Below, piece after piece: positions 1 through 9,771 of a DNA stretch of 64,000 nt. Origin of the DNA: Gammaproteobacteria bacterium (GTDB taxonomy: Bacteria; Pseudomonadota; Gammaproteobacteria; Steroidobacterales; GCA-2729495); contig CP129466.1 in assembly GCA_030583605.1 (NCBI GenBank), positions 2,983,001-3,047,000 of the forward strand. Reading direction: 5' to 3'. Position 1 is the first letter of the stretch. Each line of letters opens with the position of its first letter. A program made the position numbers and the translations under genes. The notes below the pieces were generated by a model. It searched no databases. It was not told the origin of the DNA and was given only the letters and a program-made list of their open reading frames with translations.

Positions 1-26
1 ATCGACTGGTAGGGCGCGCACGCCAC

Positions 27-1943
27 TCAGCGCAGAGACTGCACCGCGAGCCCACCCTCGACGCAGTTGATGCCGGGCAAGGTCGCCTGGTCGCCGAAAT
101 TCCAGGACAGGTTTTCGGGACGCTGCTCGTCGGCCGAGACGACGCCATCCGCCTTGGCGTCGCAGTGATACAACTGGGCGTCCTCCGGCGGCAGCGACGC
201 GGGCGGGTGCCAGCCGGTTTCCGCCGCGGTCATCACGCGCAATGCGGCGGTGGTCTTGGAGTAGGCCTCGAGCGTGTTGCGCTCGCCCTCGTCCACGCGG
301 TTGTTGTCGTTGCCCCCGCCCGCCGGCGAGCCGTCATCGTTACCGGCGCCGAAGACCCGCCCGGTGCGATTGCGGTCCCAGTAGCTGGCCCGGACCACAC
401 CGCCGGTGTTGTCGCCGATCAGACCACCGACGTTCGTCCGGCCGGCCACCTTGCCCGTGACGTAACTCGCGCGCAGTGTGCCGTTGCTCGCGCCCGCGAG
501 TCCGCCGACGTTCGCGATGCCGCGCACCCGACCCTGCGCATAGCTGTTGCGGATCATGCTTTTCGAATTGAATCCAACCAGCCCGCCGGCGTTGGTGCCC
601 TCGCCCTCGACCTCGCCCGTGGCGAAGCTGTCGGCGATGACCGCGTCGCTGCTGGTGCCCACCAGCCCGCCGACGTTGCTGTTGCCCCTGACGTTGCCGG
701 TGGCATAACTCGAGACGAGCGTGCTCGCCGTGTTCATGCCCACGAGCCCGCCCACGCCGTTGGCGCCGCTCACGCGGGTGCCGGCGTGCGAACGGGCGAT
801 GAAGCCGCGCATGTCGCCGGCAAGCCCGCCGGTCGCGTCCTTGCCGCTGACCTCACCGGTCACCTGGCAACCAATGAGCCGCCCGGCATGGCCGCCGACC
901 ATGCCACCGGTGGCATTCGCGCCGCTGACGCGCACGTTGCCGCGGCATTCGGCGACCAGGCCGAAGTTGACGCCGACCAGCGCGCCGACGCCGTGCTGGC
1001 CGCTGATCTCGGCTTCTTCGAGATCGATGTGACGCACGACTCCCGGCCTGGCGAGCACGCCGAACAGCCCTACTCCGCCGGTCTCCGGCCGGGCGATCCG
1101 CAGGCGGCGGATCACGTGCCCGCCGCCGTCGAAGCTGCCAGTGAAGCCGAACTTGTCGCCGGCGCTCTTGCAGTTGCCCTGCGGGCCGCAGTTGCCGATC
1201 GGCTGGAAGTTGCCGAGCGCGCGCCCATCGAGATCGGTCACCAGCCGGTAGTGGCGCGCCACGCGCGCCGACCATGGCAGGCCGGTAGCATTGCCGGCGC
1301 CTTCGCCCAGTGTCTGGATCGCCTGCAACTGGCGGATATCGCAGATCTCGAACCAGCCGTCGCGATCGGCGTCGCGCACGAACTCGCTCGCATCCGCGGG
1401 AGCCGCGTCGAAGCGGTCCGGCAGGCCGTCGCGGTCGAGATCCTGCGTCTCCGGGATGCTCGAATTGTTGACCGGGCAGCCTGCGAGCGTGTCCCCGGCG
1501 GCTTCTGCCGCCACCCGGGGCGCGGCAGCGGCCGCGGGAGCGGCGGGCGCGGCTGGCGTCGACGCCGGCCGGCCGGCATCCGGCGTGGCCGGGGCGGAGC
1601 CGCCACGGGATTCGCCCGCCGCGAGCAGGCCCTTCTGGCTCGCGAACCAGGCGGCTACGTCGTCGATGTCGCGCTCGGTCAGCGCGCGAACTGAATCACG
1701 CATCGTCGCCTCGGTGCGCTGCCCGTTGCGATACGCGCGGGTTGCGTTGGCGAGATACGCTGCGTTCTGCCCGGCGAGAATCGGAAACTCGGGCGATGTG
1801 CCCACCCCGGCGGGCCCATGGCAGGGCGCACAGGCGAGCGCGACCTCACGGCCCCGCACAGGATCGCCCGCACCGAAGGCCGGCAGCGCAAGCACCGCGC
1901 CGGCCGCAAGCAGCAGTCTCGCCGCCATTCCGAGATCGACCAT
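27..1943 (-). CDS. Exported cytochrome c / GLUG-repeat fusion protein
   Basis: A 638-residue exported protein with an unusual architecture. An N-terminal signal peptide (about residues 1-25) leads into a class I cytochrome c domain with heme motif CAPCH at 38-42 and a typical c-type tail up to about residue 105. A Pro/Ala-rich linker follows, then a short Asp-rich segment (DLDRDGLPDRFD) of the calcium-binding dockerin/thrombospondin-3 kind. The rest, from about residue 220 to 530, is a run of eight or nine GLUG-type repeats with the recurring core GGLVG. GLUG repeats are known from secreted adhesin-like proteins. The start at 1943 is supported by GGGGGAG just upstream. It heads a leftward run with the TPR lipoprotein and mrcB. 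Substrate and partner are unknown. Confidence 0.85.
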   Translation of the reverse strand: MVDLGMAARLLLAAGAVLALPAFGAGDPVRGREVALACAPCHGPAGVGTSPEFPILAGQNAAYLANATRAYRNGQRTEATMRDSVRALTERDIDDVAAWFASQKGLLAAGESRGGSAPATPDAGRPASTPAAPAAPAAAAAPRVAAEAAGDTLAGCPVNNSSIPETQDLDRDGLPDRFDAAPADASEFVRDADRDGWFEICDIRQLQAIQTLGEGAGNATGLPWSARVARHYRLVTDLDGRALGNFQPIGNCGPQGNCKSAGDKFGFTGSFDGGGHVIRRLRIARPETGGVGLFGVLARPGVVRHIDLEEAEISGQHGVGALVGVNFGLVAECRGNVRVSGANATGGMVGGHAGRLIGCQVTGEVSGKDATGGLAGDMRGFIARSHAGTRVSGANGVGGLVGMNTASTLVSSYATGNVRGNSNVGGLVGTSSDAVIADSFATGEVEGEGTNAGGLVGFNSKSMIRNSYAQGRVRGIANVGGLAGASNGTLRASYVTGKVAGRTNVGGLIGDNTGGVVRASYWDRNRTGRVFGAGNDDGSPAGGGNDNNRVDEGERNTLEAYSKTTAALRVMTAAETGWHPPASLPPEDAQLYHCDAKADGVVSADEQRPENLSWNFGDQATLPGINCVEGGLAVQSLR

Positions 1944-1980
1944 AAACTCCCCCGTGGCGCAGATCGCCGACTGAATTCGT

Positions 1981-2472
1981 TCAACCGCCGCGCTGCGCGG
2001 CTGCGATCAGCGCCTCGCAGCGCGCGCGCAATTCGGCATCGCCCGCGGCGAGCGACAACGCGCGCCGGCCCATGCTTTCGGCCTGGGCGTCGTCGCCCTG
2101 GCGCAGCTTCAGGCGGCCGAGTTCCAGCCACACTTCGGCGTCACGGGCGTTGATGCGCAGTGCCCGCTCGAGCGTGGCGGTGGCCATCGGGTAATTGCCG
2201 GCGGCCGACTGGCTCCGGCTCTGCTCGAGCAGCGCCGCGGTGGCACCGCTCGACGGTGGCGGCGGAGGCGGCGGCGGAATCGGGGCAGGCGGCAGCGGTG
2301 CGGGCTCGGGTGGAGCCACTTCCGGCTGCACGACCGGCGGCATCGGCTGCGCTGGCGCCGGTTGCGTCACCGGTCGCGGCTGCGCTGGCGGCTCGTAGAC
2401 AGGCGCGGTGCAACCCGCGAGCGCCGCGCCGAGCGCCACTGCGACGACATACTGTCTGGCCAGGCTCATCAT
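1981..2472 (-). CDS. TPR-containing lipoprotein
   Basis: A 163-residue protein with a lipoprotein signal peptide (lipobox LAGC, Cys21), a long Pro-rich linker (about residues 25-75) and a C-terminal pair of tetratricopeptide-type helices (for example NARDAEVWLELGRLKLRQGD). It is probably anchored in the periplasmic leaflet of the inner or outer membrane with the TPR reaching into the periplasm. It lies 24 bases downstream of mrcB and is co-directional with it. That position is reminiscent of small lipoproteins that accompany bifunctional penicillin-binding proteins, but there is no sequence evidence that this one regulates PBP1b. Precise role unknown. Confidence 0.75.
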   Translation of the reverse strand: MMSLARQYVVAVALGAALAGCTAPVYEPPAQPRPVTQPAPAQPMPPVVQPEVAPPEPAPLPPAPIPPPPPPPPSSGATAALLEQSRSQSAAGNYPMATATLERALRINARDAEVWLELGRLKLRQGDDAQAESMGRRALSLAAGDAELRARCEALIAAAQRGG

Positions 2473-2496
2473 GCGGACAGCATAACGGCTGGCGCT

Positions 2497-4818
2497 TCAG
2501 CGCACGAGATCGCGCAACCACTGCAGCGCCGGTTCGACCACGCCGGCCGGCCCGCTCGCACAGCCGGGCAAGGGCGGCACCACGGTGCCTTGCGGCAGCG
2601 GCAGCCACACGACATCGCCGCAGGAAGCCTCCGCCGCGAGCCCGGTCGGGTAGTCGATGCTGCGCAACTCGAAGCCTTCCGGCAGCGGCGCATCGAAGCT
2701 CGCCACCGGCACGCGACTCATGAATTCGCTCCACACCGACATGGCGCCGCTCGCCCCGGTGAGCCCGGTCGGGCGGTTGTCATCGTGGCCGACCCAGACC
2801 ACCGCGAGCAGGTCCTGCCCGAAACCCGCGAACCAGCTGTCGCGCAGATCGTTGGAGGTGCCCGTCTTGCCCGCGACGACGAGCGACGGCGGCAGCCGCG
2901 ATCGTGCCCCGCGACCCGTGCCCCGCTGCATGACCTGCACCAGCGCCTGGCCGAGCTGGTACACGGCGTCCGCATCGGCCGCCTGCTCGGTCTCGAGCGC
3001 AAACTGCGCGAGCGGCTCGCCGTCAGGCCCCTGCACGGAGCGCACCGCGCGCAGCGGCGTGCGAAAGCCGCCGCTCGCGAGCGTGCTGTAGAGCTGCGCC
3101 ACCTCGAGCGGGGCGAGATCCAGCGCACCGAGCAACAGCGAGGGATTGGGCGGCGGATTCGCCTCGACCCCGAGCCGCTGCAGCAGCTTCACCACTTTCG
3201 GCACGCCCACCTCGAGGCCCAGGCGCACGGTGGCCATGTTCATCGATTCGGCGAGCGCGCGCACCAGCGGCACCTGGCCGTGGGCCACGCCGTCGTAGTT
3301 CTGCGGAATCCAGGTCTTGCCGCGGGCGAGCTCGACCACGACCGGCGCATCGTCCACGCGCGTGGCGAGCGTGCGTCCCGCCTCGAGCGCGGCGAGGTAC
3401 ACGACCGGCTTGATGAGCGAGCCGATCGGCCGCTTCGCGTCCAGTGCACGGTTGTAGCCCTCGTATCCCGCGCGCCGCCCGCCCACGACCGCGAGCACTT
3501 CGGCGGTCTGCGGATTGACGACGACGGCCGCGGCTTCGAGCTCCGGCTCGCCGGCACGCCGCAGCCGCGCGGCACCGCTCGCGAGGGCCGCCTCGGCGCG
3601 CGCCTGCGCCATCGGGTCGAGGCTGGTGAAGACCTTCAGCCCCTCGGTGGTCAGGTCTTCGTCGCGATACTGCGTGGCGAGCTCGCGGTGCACCAGCGCC
3701 ATGAAGCCGGGGAAGTATGTCGCGCCGGCGCTGCGATCGAGTGAGGTGGTGAGCTTCTTCGCCGCAGCCTTGCGCGCGTCCTCGGCGCTGATCACCTTCT
3801 CCTCGGCCAGCAGGCGCAGCACGAGATTGCGCCGCTCGAGCGCGCGTTCCGGGTGACGGCGCGGGTCGTAATACGAGGGGCCGCGCACGATCGCCACGAG
3901 CGTGGCCACCTCGTGCAGCTCGAGCTCCGCCAGCGGCTTGCTGAAGTAGAACTGGCTCGCCAGGCCGAAGCCGTGGATGGCGCGGCTGCCGTCCTGACCG
4001 AGGTAGATCTCGTTGATGTAGGCGTTGAGGATGTTCTCCTTCGAGTAACGCGCCTCCAGCAGCAGCGCCATCAGCGCCTCGCGCAGCTTGCGCGTCAAGG
4101 TGCGCTCGTTCGAGAGAAAATAACTGCGCACGAGCTGCTGCGTGAGCGTGCTCGCACCCTGGCGCATCTCGCCCGAGGTGACGTTGACGAAGATCGCGCG
4201 CAGGATGCCGATCGCATCCACGCCCGGGTGCTGGTCGAAACGGCGATCCTCCACCACCTTGAGCGCCGCGGGAATGATCGACGGCACGTCGTCGGGCGCG
4301 AGGATGATGCGGTCCTCGCCATCCGTCGGAAAAACGCTGCCGATCAGCAGCGGGTCGAGTCGCAGCAACGGCAGCTCCCCGCCCTGCAGCGCACGCAGTC
4401 CGGCCACGCCCGCGCCGGCGAAGCTCACCACCGCGCGCTGCGATGCCTGCTCCCCGTCCCAGAAGCGGAACGGTCGCGTCACGAGCTCGATCCGCGCGCC
4501 GGAGCGCCGCCAGGTACCGGGCCGGTCCGGCACGCTGACGCTGCGATAGCCGAGCCGGCGCAGTTCGGCCGCGAGCCCGTCCGCATCGAGGGGCAGGCCC
4601 GCATAGAGCTCGAGCGGACGCGCGTAGACATGCGCGGGCAGGGTCCAGCGACGCCCGTCGAACCGGCTGGTGACCAGCCGGTCGAGATAGGCGATATAGC
4701 CGGCCAGGCCGAGCACGAGCGCGAGCAGCAGGAGCTGCACCACGCGCTGTCGCAGCAGCCACCACAGGCCCGCGAAGAACCGTCGGATCAGCGAGCGCCG
4801 CTTTTTCGTCGTCGCCAT
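2497..4818 (-). CDS. mrcB: Bifunctional penicillin-binding protein 1B
   Basis: A 773-residue class A PBP that polymerises lipid II into glycan strands and cross-links the peptides. After a basic cytoplasmic tail and one transmembrane helix (about 26-46) comes a UB2H-like region. The GT51 glycosyltransferase follows, with catalytic EDRRFDQH at 190-197, GASTLTQQ at 221-228 and the later NAYINEIYLGQ block. The transpeptidase has SxxK (GSLIKP), SMN (ALAESMN) and KTGT (GKTGTSND). The order and the UB2H-type N-terminus match PBP1b rather than PBP1a. The start sits 9 bases beyond the stop of the upstream SDR gene, suggesting one operon with it. Slightly shorter than E. coli MrcB, mainly at the N-terminus. 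Confidence 0.95.
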   Translation of the reverse strand: MATTKKRRSLIRRFFAGLWWLLRQRVVQLLLLALVLGLAGYIAYLDRLVTSRFDGRRWTLPAHVYARPLELYAGLPLDADGLAAELRRLGYRSVSVPDRPGTWRRSGARIELVTRPFRFWDGEQASQRAVVSFAGAGVAGLRALQGGELPLLRLDPLLIGSVFPTDGEDRIILAPDDVPSIIPAALKVVEDRRFDQHPGVDAIGILRAIFVNVTSGEMRQGASTLTQQLVRSYFLSNERTLTRKLREALMALLLEARYSKENILNAYINEIYLGQDGSRAIHGFGLASQFYFSKPLAELELHEVATLVAIVRGPSYYDPRRHPERALERRNLVLRLLAEEKVISAEDARKAAAKKLTTSLDRSAGATYFPGFMALVHRELATQYRDEDLTTEGLKVFTSLDPMAQARAEAALASGAARLRRAGEPELEAAAVVVNPQTAEVLAVVGGRRAGYEGYNRALDAKRPIGSLIKPVVYLAALEAGRTLATRVDDAPVVVELARGKTWIPQNYDGVAHGQVPLVRALAESMNMATVRLGLEVGVPKVVKLLQRLGVEANPPPNPSLLLGALDLAPLEVAQLYSTLASGGFRTPLRAVRSVQGPDGEPLAQFALETEQAADADAVYQLGQALVQVMQRGTGRGARSRLPPSLVVAGKTGTSNDLRDSWFAGFGQDLLAVVWVGHDDNRPTGLTGASGAMSVWSEFMSRVPVASFDAPLPEGFELRSIDYPTGLAAEASCGDVVWLPLPQGTVVPPLPGCASGPAGVVEPALQWLRDLVR

Positions 4819-4827
4819 CTCGCGCCG

Positions 4828-5652
4828 CTACTGCGGGGTCGCAGCCGGAGCAGGCACATCAGCCCTGAGCGTCGCCATCTGCGCACGCCAGCTGCCGGGC
4901 GGCTCGGCGGCCTCGTTGGTGATCTCGAAGGTGGCATGGCGCGCACCGGGGTTGCGCAGGCTCTCGACCAGCACCTGCGCGAGGTCCGCACGCGCAATGG
5001 TCTTGCGCAGATGCGCACGCCAGTCGTCGCCCTGCCAGAGCTTCACACCCTGGACGCCGCCGGGCGCATCGGTGAGCCCCGCCGGGCGCACGATGGTGTA
5101 CGCAATGCCGCTCGCCCGCAGGTGCTGCTCACCCCGGAAGCGCCATTCGAGCGCGCCCTTGAAGATCTTGTTGGCGGCTGATTCCCGGTCGGATGCGCCG
5201 ATGGCGCTGAGCAGCACGAAGTGGCGCACGCCGGCCGCTGCGGCCGCATCCACCAGGTTGCGCACCCCTTCGAAGTCGACGAACTGCGCGCTGTTCGGCC
5301 CGGCCATCTCGCGCGATCCAACGACGCAGATGACGAAAGCCGCTCCCTGCACCGCACGCTCCGCCTGCCCGGGCTCGCGCAGATCCGCCTCCAGCCACTC
5401 GACGCCCTCGGCATCGATGCCGAGACGCACCCGCGCCTGCGCTTCGTTGCGGGTGGTGGCGTGCGGTGTCAAACCTCGGGCCTTGAGCTCGCGCAGCACG
5501 TAACGCCCGGCGCGACCCGAGCCGCCCGCCACGACGACGGTTTCTCCGGCAAGCATGTCGGCGGCGCCGCCCCGGGGCGAATCGCTGGCACAGGCGCCGA
5601 GCGCGAGCGCCGCGAGAGCGGGCAGCAGGACCATGAACAGCGTTGGCTTCAT
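4828..5652 (-). CDS. Lipoprotein-like NAD(P)-binding SDR (NmrA-like)
   Basis: A 274-residue atypical short-chain dehydrogenase. The Rossmann motif is VVAGGSGRAGR near residues 38-48, followed by a family-typical pattern (HFVLLSAIGA, YTIVRPAGLTD). I chose the start at 5652, preceded by GGAG, because the longer frame upstream is Arg-rich and lacks a ribosome site. With that start the protein begins with a lipoprotein signal (MKPTLF..ALALGAC, lipobox LGAC). That is odd for a nucleotide-cofactor fold, which normally works in the cytoplasm. It lies immediately upstream of mrcB on the same strand. Substrate unknown. Confidence 0.75.
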   Translation of the reverse strand: MKPTLFMVLLPALAALALGACASDSPRGGAADMLAGETVVVAGGSGRAGRYVLRELKARGLTPHATTRNEAQARVRLGIDAEGVEWLEADLREPGQAERAVQGAAFVICVVGSREMAGPNSAQFVDFEGVRNLVDAAAAAGVRHFVLLSAIGASDRESAANKIFKGALEWRFRGEQHLRASGIAYTIVRPAGLTDAPGGVQGVKLWQGDDWRAHLRKTIARADLAQVLVESLRNPGARHATFEITNEAAEPPGSWRAQMATLRADVPAPAATPQ

Positions 5653-5806
5653 GCGAGTCTCCGGCGAATTTGCGTCGCAGTATATGCCGGCTGCCGGCCG
5701 CTCCGGCCGCGCGCCGCGCGGGAGTTCCGCGCGGGACCGCGACCTGCGTCGCGTACGCGCCGCCTGGTGCCATGTAGCATTGATCATCCCCGCAACGGGG
5801 ACGCTC

Positions 5807-6901
5807 ATGGACGGAGCTGGCCGCAATCTGTTCCGGCTGCGCAGCGCACCACCCACTGCGGTGCTGCTGCTCGGGTTCGCCTGCGCATCCGCGTGGGCGC
5901 AGGAAACCGCTGCGCCCGATTTTACGGGACCGCCCGCGCCGGCGGCCGGCGCCGCGGACCCGGCCGAACCACCGCCCGAAGAATACCGCTGCGATCAACC
6001 GGGCTCCGACGGCCAGGCATTCGTGGACAAGATGCAGCGCGGCGTCTACTACACCGTCTGCGGCACGGCCCGCTGGTTCGATGGCCTGTTCGGCACGCGC
6101 CGCTTCGACCAGGACTCCGACGCCACCTTCGGCCGCATGAGCCTGTTCGAGTCCTGGGACGACCGCGACGGCTTCGACACGCGCCTGCGGCTGCGGGCGC
6201 GCGTTGCCCTGCCGACCATGGAGCAACGGCTGAAACTGCTGGTCGGCCGCGGTGACGACCGCGACGTCATCGAGGAGTCCCGTGGCGCAGCGCTGCCGAG
6301 CAATTTTCGCGAAGTGCGGGATGACGCCTGGCTGCTCGGCCTGGGCTACTCACGCCGGGAGGGGTTCGAGAACGGCTTCGACTTCGGCGCCGGCATACGC
6401 CTGCGCACACCGGTCGATCCGTACACCAAGGCGACCTACCGCCACAGCCTGGTCTTCGACAATGCCACCGCGTTGCGCGCCCGCCAGACCGTCTTCTGGC
6501 GCGACAGCCGCGGCTTTGGCCAGACGAGCGAGTTCGACTTCGATCGCCTGGTCTCGCCGACGCTGCTGCTGCGCTGGAACAACACGGCGACGCTGGCCGA
6601 GGACGTGGCGCGACTCGAGTGGACCTCCGCGGTGATCGCGTTCCAGAGCCTGAGCACCCGGCGGGCGCTCTCGTACACGACCTTCGTGCGCGGCGTCGTG
6701 AACACCGACGTGCCGGTGCGCGACTTCGGGGTCGAGGTGCGCTACCGGCGCCAGACGTTCCGCAAATGGCTGTTTCTCGAGTTGCGTTCGAGCCTGACCT
6801 GGCCGCGCGAGACACTCGAGGAGGAGCGCAGGATCAACCCGGGCGTCGGGGTCGGTTTCGAAATGCACTTCGGGCCGGTGCCGGACGAAGACCTGCGCTG
6901 A
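5807..6901 (+). CDS. Predicted outer-membrane protein, function unknown
   Basis: A 364-residue protein with a cleavable signal peptide (ending near ASAWAQ), a Pro/Ala-rich spacer and then alternating aromatic/polar segments typical of beta-barrel or outer-membrane-associated proteins (for example GRDDAWLLGLGYSRR-like strands, ending FEMHFGPVPDEDLR). Two cysteines in the early mature part (YRCDQP, YTVCGT) might form a disulfide. The start at 5807 is chosen because GGGGA precedes it and the signal peptide begins there; the frame is open further upstream, over the promoter region of the divergent SDR gene. It ends convergently with the TPR/2OG gene. I do not recognise a named family. Confidence 0.7.
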   Translation: MDGAGRNLFRLRSAPPTAVLLLGFACASAWAQETAAPDFTGPPAPAAGAADPAEPPPEEYRCDQPGSDGQAFVDKMQRGVYYTVCGTARWFDGLFGTRRFDQDSDATFGRMSLFESWDDRDGFDTRLRLRARVALPTMEQRLKLLVGRGDDRDVIEESRGAALPSNFREVRDDAWLLGLGYSRREGFENGFDFGAGIRLRTPVDPYTKATYRHSLVFDNATALRARQTVFWRDSRGFGQTSEFDFDRLVSPTLLLRWNNTATLAEDVARLEWTSAVIAFQSLSTRRALSYTTFVRGVVNTDVPVRDFGVEVRYRRQTFRKWLFLELRSSLTWPRETLEEERRINPGVGVGFEMHFGPVPDEDLR

Positions 6902-6934
6902 CGCGGCCGCCCGTGGAATTGCCCGGCGGGCCGG

Positions 6935-8464
6935 CTACCAGCCCGCCGCGCGCGGCACGACGTCGAACGCGATGCTGATGCGCCGTTCGCGCACGGCGAA
7001 CGGCAGCGTGCGGTGGTAGAAGTACGAGGGAAAGAGCACGAGGCGTCCGGGGCGCGGTGCGATGCGCCTGACTGTGGGCGGCCGGCTGACGAGGAAGCGC
7101 TCCGGCGGCGCGCCGAACTCGATCGAGCCCGCCTGCACGCCCTGCGGGTCCATGTCGGCGGGCACCTGCAGGTAATACACGCCCGAGAGCCAGCCGAGCG
7201 GATGGATATGCGCCGCCTGGTGCCCGCCGGCCTCGAGCACCGTGCCCCATACGCGCAGCGACCACTCCGGCGCGGCATAGGCCATCAGCGGATGCGCGCC
7301 GAGGCCGGCCGCCGCGAACGCCGCCGCTGCATCGCGCACCGCCCCGCCGATCAGGCACCCGAAGGCGGCGAGCGCCGGATCGCTGGTGAGGTCGAGTTCA
7401 CCGGTCTGAAAGCCGCCACGGGTGGCCTTTCCCGGCGGCCCGGGCGTGAGCGAGGCATCCGACTCGACCAGCCGGCACAGGTGCGCGTGGAACTGCGCCG
7501 CGGTCGCGAAGCCGGCCGGCGGCGCAGGCTCGTCGACGCGGATGAACTGCTCGAGGTCGAGCAGTGCCGCGGACTCCGCCTCCCGCCCGGCATCACGCAG
7601 CGCATAGGCCTGCGCGGCGAGCACGTGGCGCTCGCCGGGATGGGCCGCGAGAAAATCGGCAGCAAGCGCCAGCGCCTCGCTCACTCCGCCCGTGCCGGCG
7701 AGCAGGTTGACGAGATCGGCCGTGGCACGGGCGCCGTCGGGATTTGCCCGGAGCGCCGCGCGCAGCGCCTCGACGGCGCGGCCGTGCTCACCGCGACGCA
7801 CCCGCACATAGGCGAGATTCACCCAGGCCAGGTCGTCGTCCGGGAAGCGCACCACCGCGCCCTCGAGCGCGTGTGCCGCGGCGTCGAAGTCGCCGAGGTC
7901 GAGATACACCGCGCCGCTCGCCGCGAGTAGCGCCGGCAGGCCCGGCGCGGCCACGAGCCCGGCCTCGCACAGCGCGAGCGCCTCGACGGCGCGGCCGGCC
8001 TCGGCGAGCGCTCGCACGAGATTGCAGCGCACCTCGACATCGTGCGGCGCGAGCGCGAGCGCGCGCTCGTGGCACTCGATCGCCGCGCCAAGCCGGCCCC
8101 GGTACTGCAGCAACGCGCCGAGGTTCGCCAGCGATTTGCCGTGATCGGCGACGCGGTCGAGGGCCGCGCGCAGCGCCTGCTCGGCGCCGTCCAGATCACC
8201 CGCCGCCATGCAGGTCAGCGCGAGTTCCGCGCGCGGCTCCGGGTCGTCGGGCGCAAGCTCGACGGCACGCGCGAGGTAGCGCGCCGAAGGTGCCAGCGCG
8301 CCCTGCTCGCGGGCGAGGATGCCGCGCAAGCGCGCGGCGCGGGCGTTGCGCGGGTCGGCCTCGAGCGCGCGCCGGTACAGCGAATCGGCGTCGGCCAGCC
8401 GGCCGGCGCGATGCGCCGTCATCGCCGCGTCGAGGAAACCGCCGCGTCTGCCGCCGGCCGGCAC
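6935..8464 (-). CDS. TPR protein with C-terminal 2OG-Fe(II) oxygenase domain
   Basis: A 509-residue cytoplasmic protein. Residues 1 to about 300 are a string of tetratricopeptide repeats (for example ADSLYRRALEADPRNARA). The C-terminal 200 residues match the putative 2OG-Fe(II) oxygenase family often found with TPRs. The iron-ligand region is AAHIHPLGWLSGVYYL and the distal part is LVLFPSYFYHRTLPF with a following Arg (RRISIAFDV) suited to bind 2-oxoglutarate. The start is a GTG abutting the TGA of the upstream glutaryl-CoA dehydrogenase gene, so translation is probably coupled. Such proteins are thought to hydroxylate a protein or small molecule; the substrate here is unknown. Confidence 0.8.
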   Translation of the reverse strand: MPAGGRRGGFLDAAMTAHRAGRLADADSLYRRALEADPRNARAARLRGILAREQGALAPSARYLARAVELAPDDPEPRAELALTCMAAGDLDGAEQALRAALDRVADHGKSLANLGALLQYRGRLGAAIECHERALALAPHDVEVRCNLVRALAEAGRAVEALALCEAGLVAAPGLPALLAASGAVYLDLGDFDAAAHALEGAVVRFPDDDLAWVNLAYVRVRRGEHGRAVEALRAALRANPDGARATADLVNLLAGTGGVSEALALAADFLAAHPGERHVLAAQAYALRDAGREAESAALLDLEQFIRVDEPAPPAGFATAAQFHAHLCRLVESDASLTPGPPGKATRGGFQTGELDLTSDPALAAFGCLIGGAVRDAAAAFAAAGLGAHPLMAYAAPEWSLRVWGTVLEAGGHQAAHIHPLGWLSGVYYLQVPADMDPQGVQAGSIEFGAPPERFLVSRPPTVRRIAPRPGRLVLFPSYFYHRTLPFAVRERRISIAFDVVPRAAGW

Positions 8465-9652
8465 TCAGTAGAAAGCCTGTATGCCGGTCTGCGCGCGCCC
8501 GAGAATCAAGGCGTGCACGTCATGCGTGCCCTCGTAGGTGTTGACCGTTTCGAGGTTCATGAGGTGCCGCATCACGTGGTACTCGCCGGTGATGCCGTTG
8601 CCGCCGTGCATGTCGCGCGCCATGCGCGCGATGTCGAGCGCCTTGCCGCAGTTGTTGCGCTTTATGAGCGAGATCGCCTCCGGCATCAGCCTGCCCGTGT
8701 CGATCAGCCGGCCGACGCGCAGCGCTGCCTGCAGGCCGAGCGCGATCTCGGTCTGCATGTCGGCGAGTTTCTTCTGGATGAGTTGTGTCGCCGCGAGCGG
8801 CCGGCCGAACTGCTTGCGGCCGAGCGTGTACTCGCGCGCGGCGTGCCAGCAGAACTCCGCCGCACCCATCACGCCCCAGGCGATGCCGTAGCGGGCGCGG
8901 TTGAGGCAGCCGAACGGGCCGGACAGACCGTTGGCGCCGGGCAGATGCTGCTCTTCGGGAACCACCACACCGTCGAGACCGACGTCACCCGTGATGGAGG
9001 CGCGCAGCGAGAGCTTGCCCTCGATCTTCGCCGCGCTGAGCCCCTTCGCGCCCTTCTCGACGATGAAGCCGCGGATCGCGCCGTCGTGGGCGTCGGATTT
9101 CGCCCAGACGACGAAGACGTCGGCGACCGGTGAGTGGCTGATCCACAGTTTCGAGCCGGTGAGCCGGTAGCCGTCGGCGACTTTCTCGGCGCGCGTGCGC
9201 AGCCCGCCGGCATCCGAACCGAAATCAGGCTCCGTCAGGCCGAAGCAGCCGACCCACTCGCCGCTGGCGAGCTTCGGCAGGTAACGGCGCCGCTGCGCCT
9301 CGCTGCCGTAAGCGTGGATCGGGTGCATCACGAGTGAGGACTGCACGCTCAACGCCGAGCGGTAGCCCGAGTCCACGCGCTCAATTTCGCGGGCGATCAG
9401 GCCGTAGGCCACGTAAGAGGCCCCCGCTCCACCGTACTCCGGCGGGATGGTCGCGCCGAGCACCCCGAGCGCGCCCATCTCGGCCAGCACGTCGCGGTCG
9501 AAGTGCGCCTTCTCGAAGGCGTCCGCCACCACCGGTTGCAGGCGTCGCTGCGCCCAGGCGCGCACCGAGTCGCGCACCTGCCGCTCCTCGTCGCCGAGCT
9601 GCTCCTCGAAGCGGAACGGATCCTCCCAGGAAAAAGACCGGTCAGCTGGCAT
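8465..9652 (-). CDS. gcdH: Glutaryl-CoA dehydrogenase
   Basis: A 395-residue FAD-dependent acyl-CoA dehydrogenase that oxidises and decarboxylates glutaryl-CoA to crotonyl-CoA in lysine/tryptophan degradation. The C-terminal signature [20 protein letters not shown] carries the catalytic Glu (YEGTHD) and is characteristic of GcdH rather than other acyl-CoA dehydrogenases. FAD-binding segments [13 protein letters not shown] and [10 protein letters not shown] are present. I place the start at 9652 (MPADRSF), 9 bases after GGGAG; an in-frame ATG 33 bases upstream lacks a good site. It is followed directly by the TPR/2OG gene. No glutaryl-CoA regulator or transferase lies next to it. Confidence 0.92.
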   Translation of the reverse strand: MPADRSFSWEDPFRFEEQLGDEERQVRDSVRAWAQRRLQPVVADAFEKAHFDRDVLAEMGALGVLGATIPPEYGGAGASYVAYGLIAREIERVDSGYRSALSVQSSLVMHPIHAYGSEAQRRRYLPKLASGEWVGCFGLTEPDFGSDAGGLRTRAEKVADGYRLTGSKLWISHSPVADVFVVWAKSDAHDGAIRGFIVEKGAKGLSAAKIEGKLSLRASITGDVGLDGVVVPEEQHLPGANGLSGPFGCLNRARYGIAWGVMGAAEFCWHAAREYTLGRKQFGRPLAATQLIQKKLADMQTEIALGLQAALRVGRLIDTGRLMPEAISLIKRNNCGKALDIARMARDMHGGNGITGEYHVMRHLMNLETVNTYEGTHDVHALILGRAQTGIQAFY

Positions 9653-9771
9653 GGCGGGAACTCCCGGCGGGCGGCATTGCGGCACGGCGCTGCGTCATTC
9701 TAGCGAACATGGACGCTGGCCCGGGCAGACCGCATCATAGCGGCCGCGTTCGACCCGGAGAGCCAGCCATC

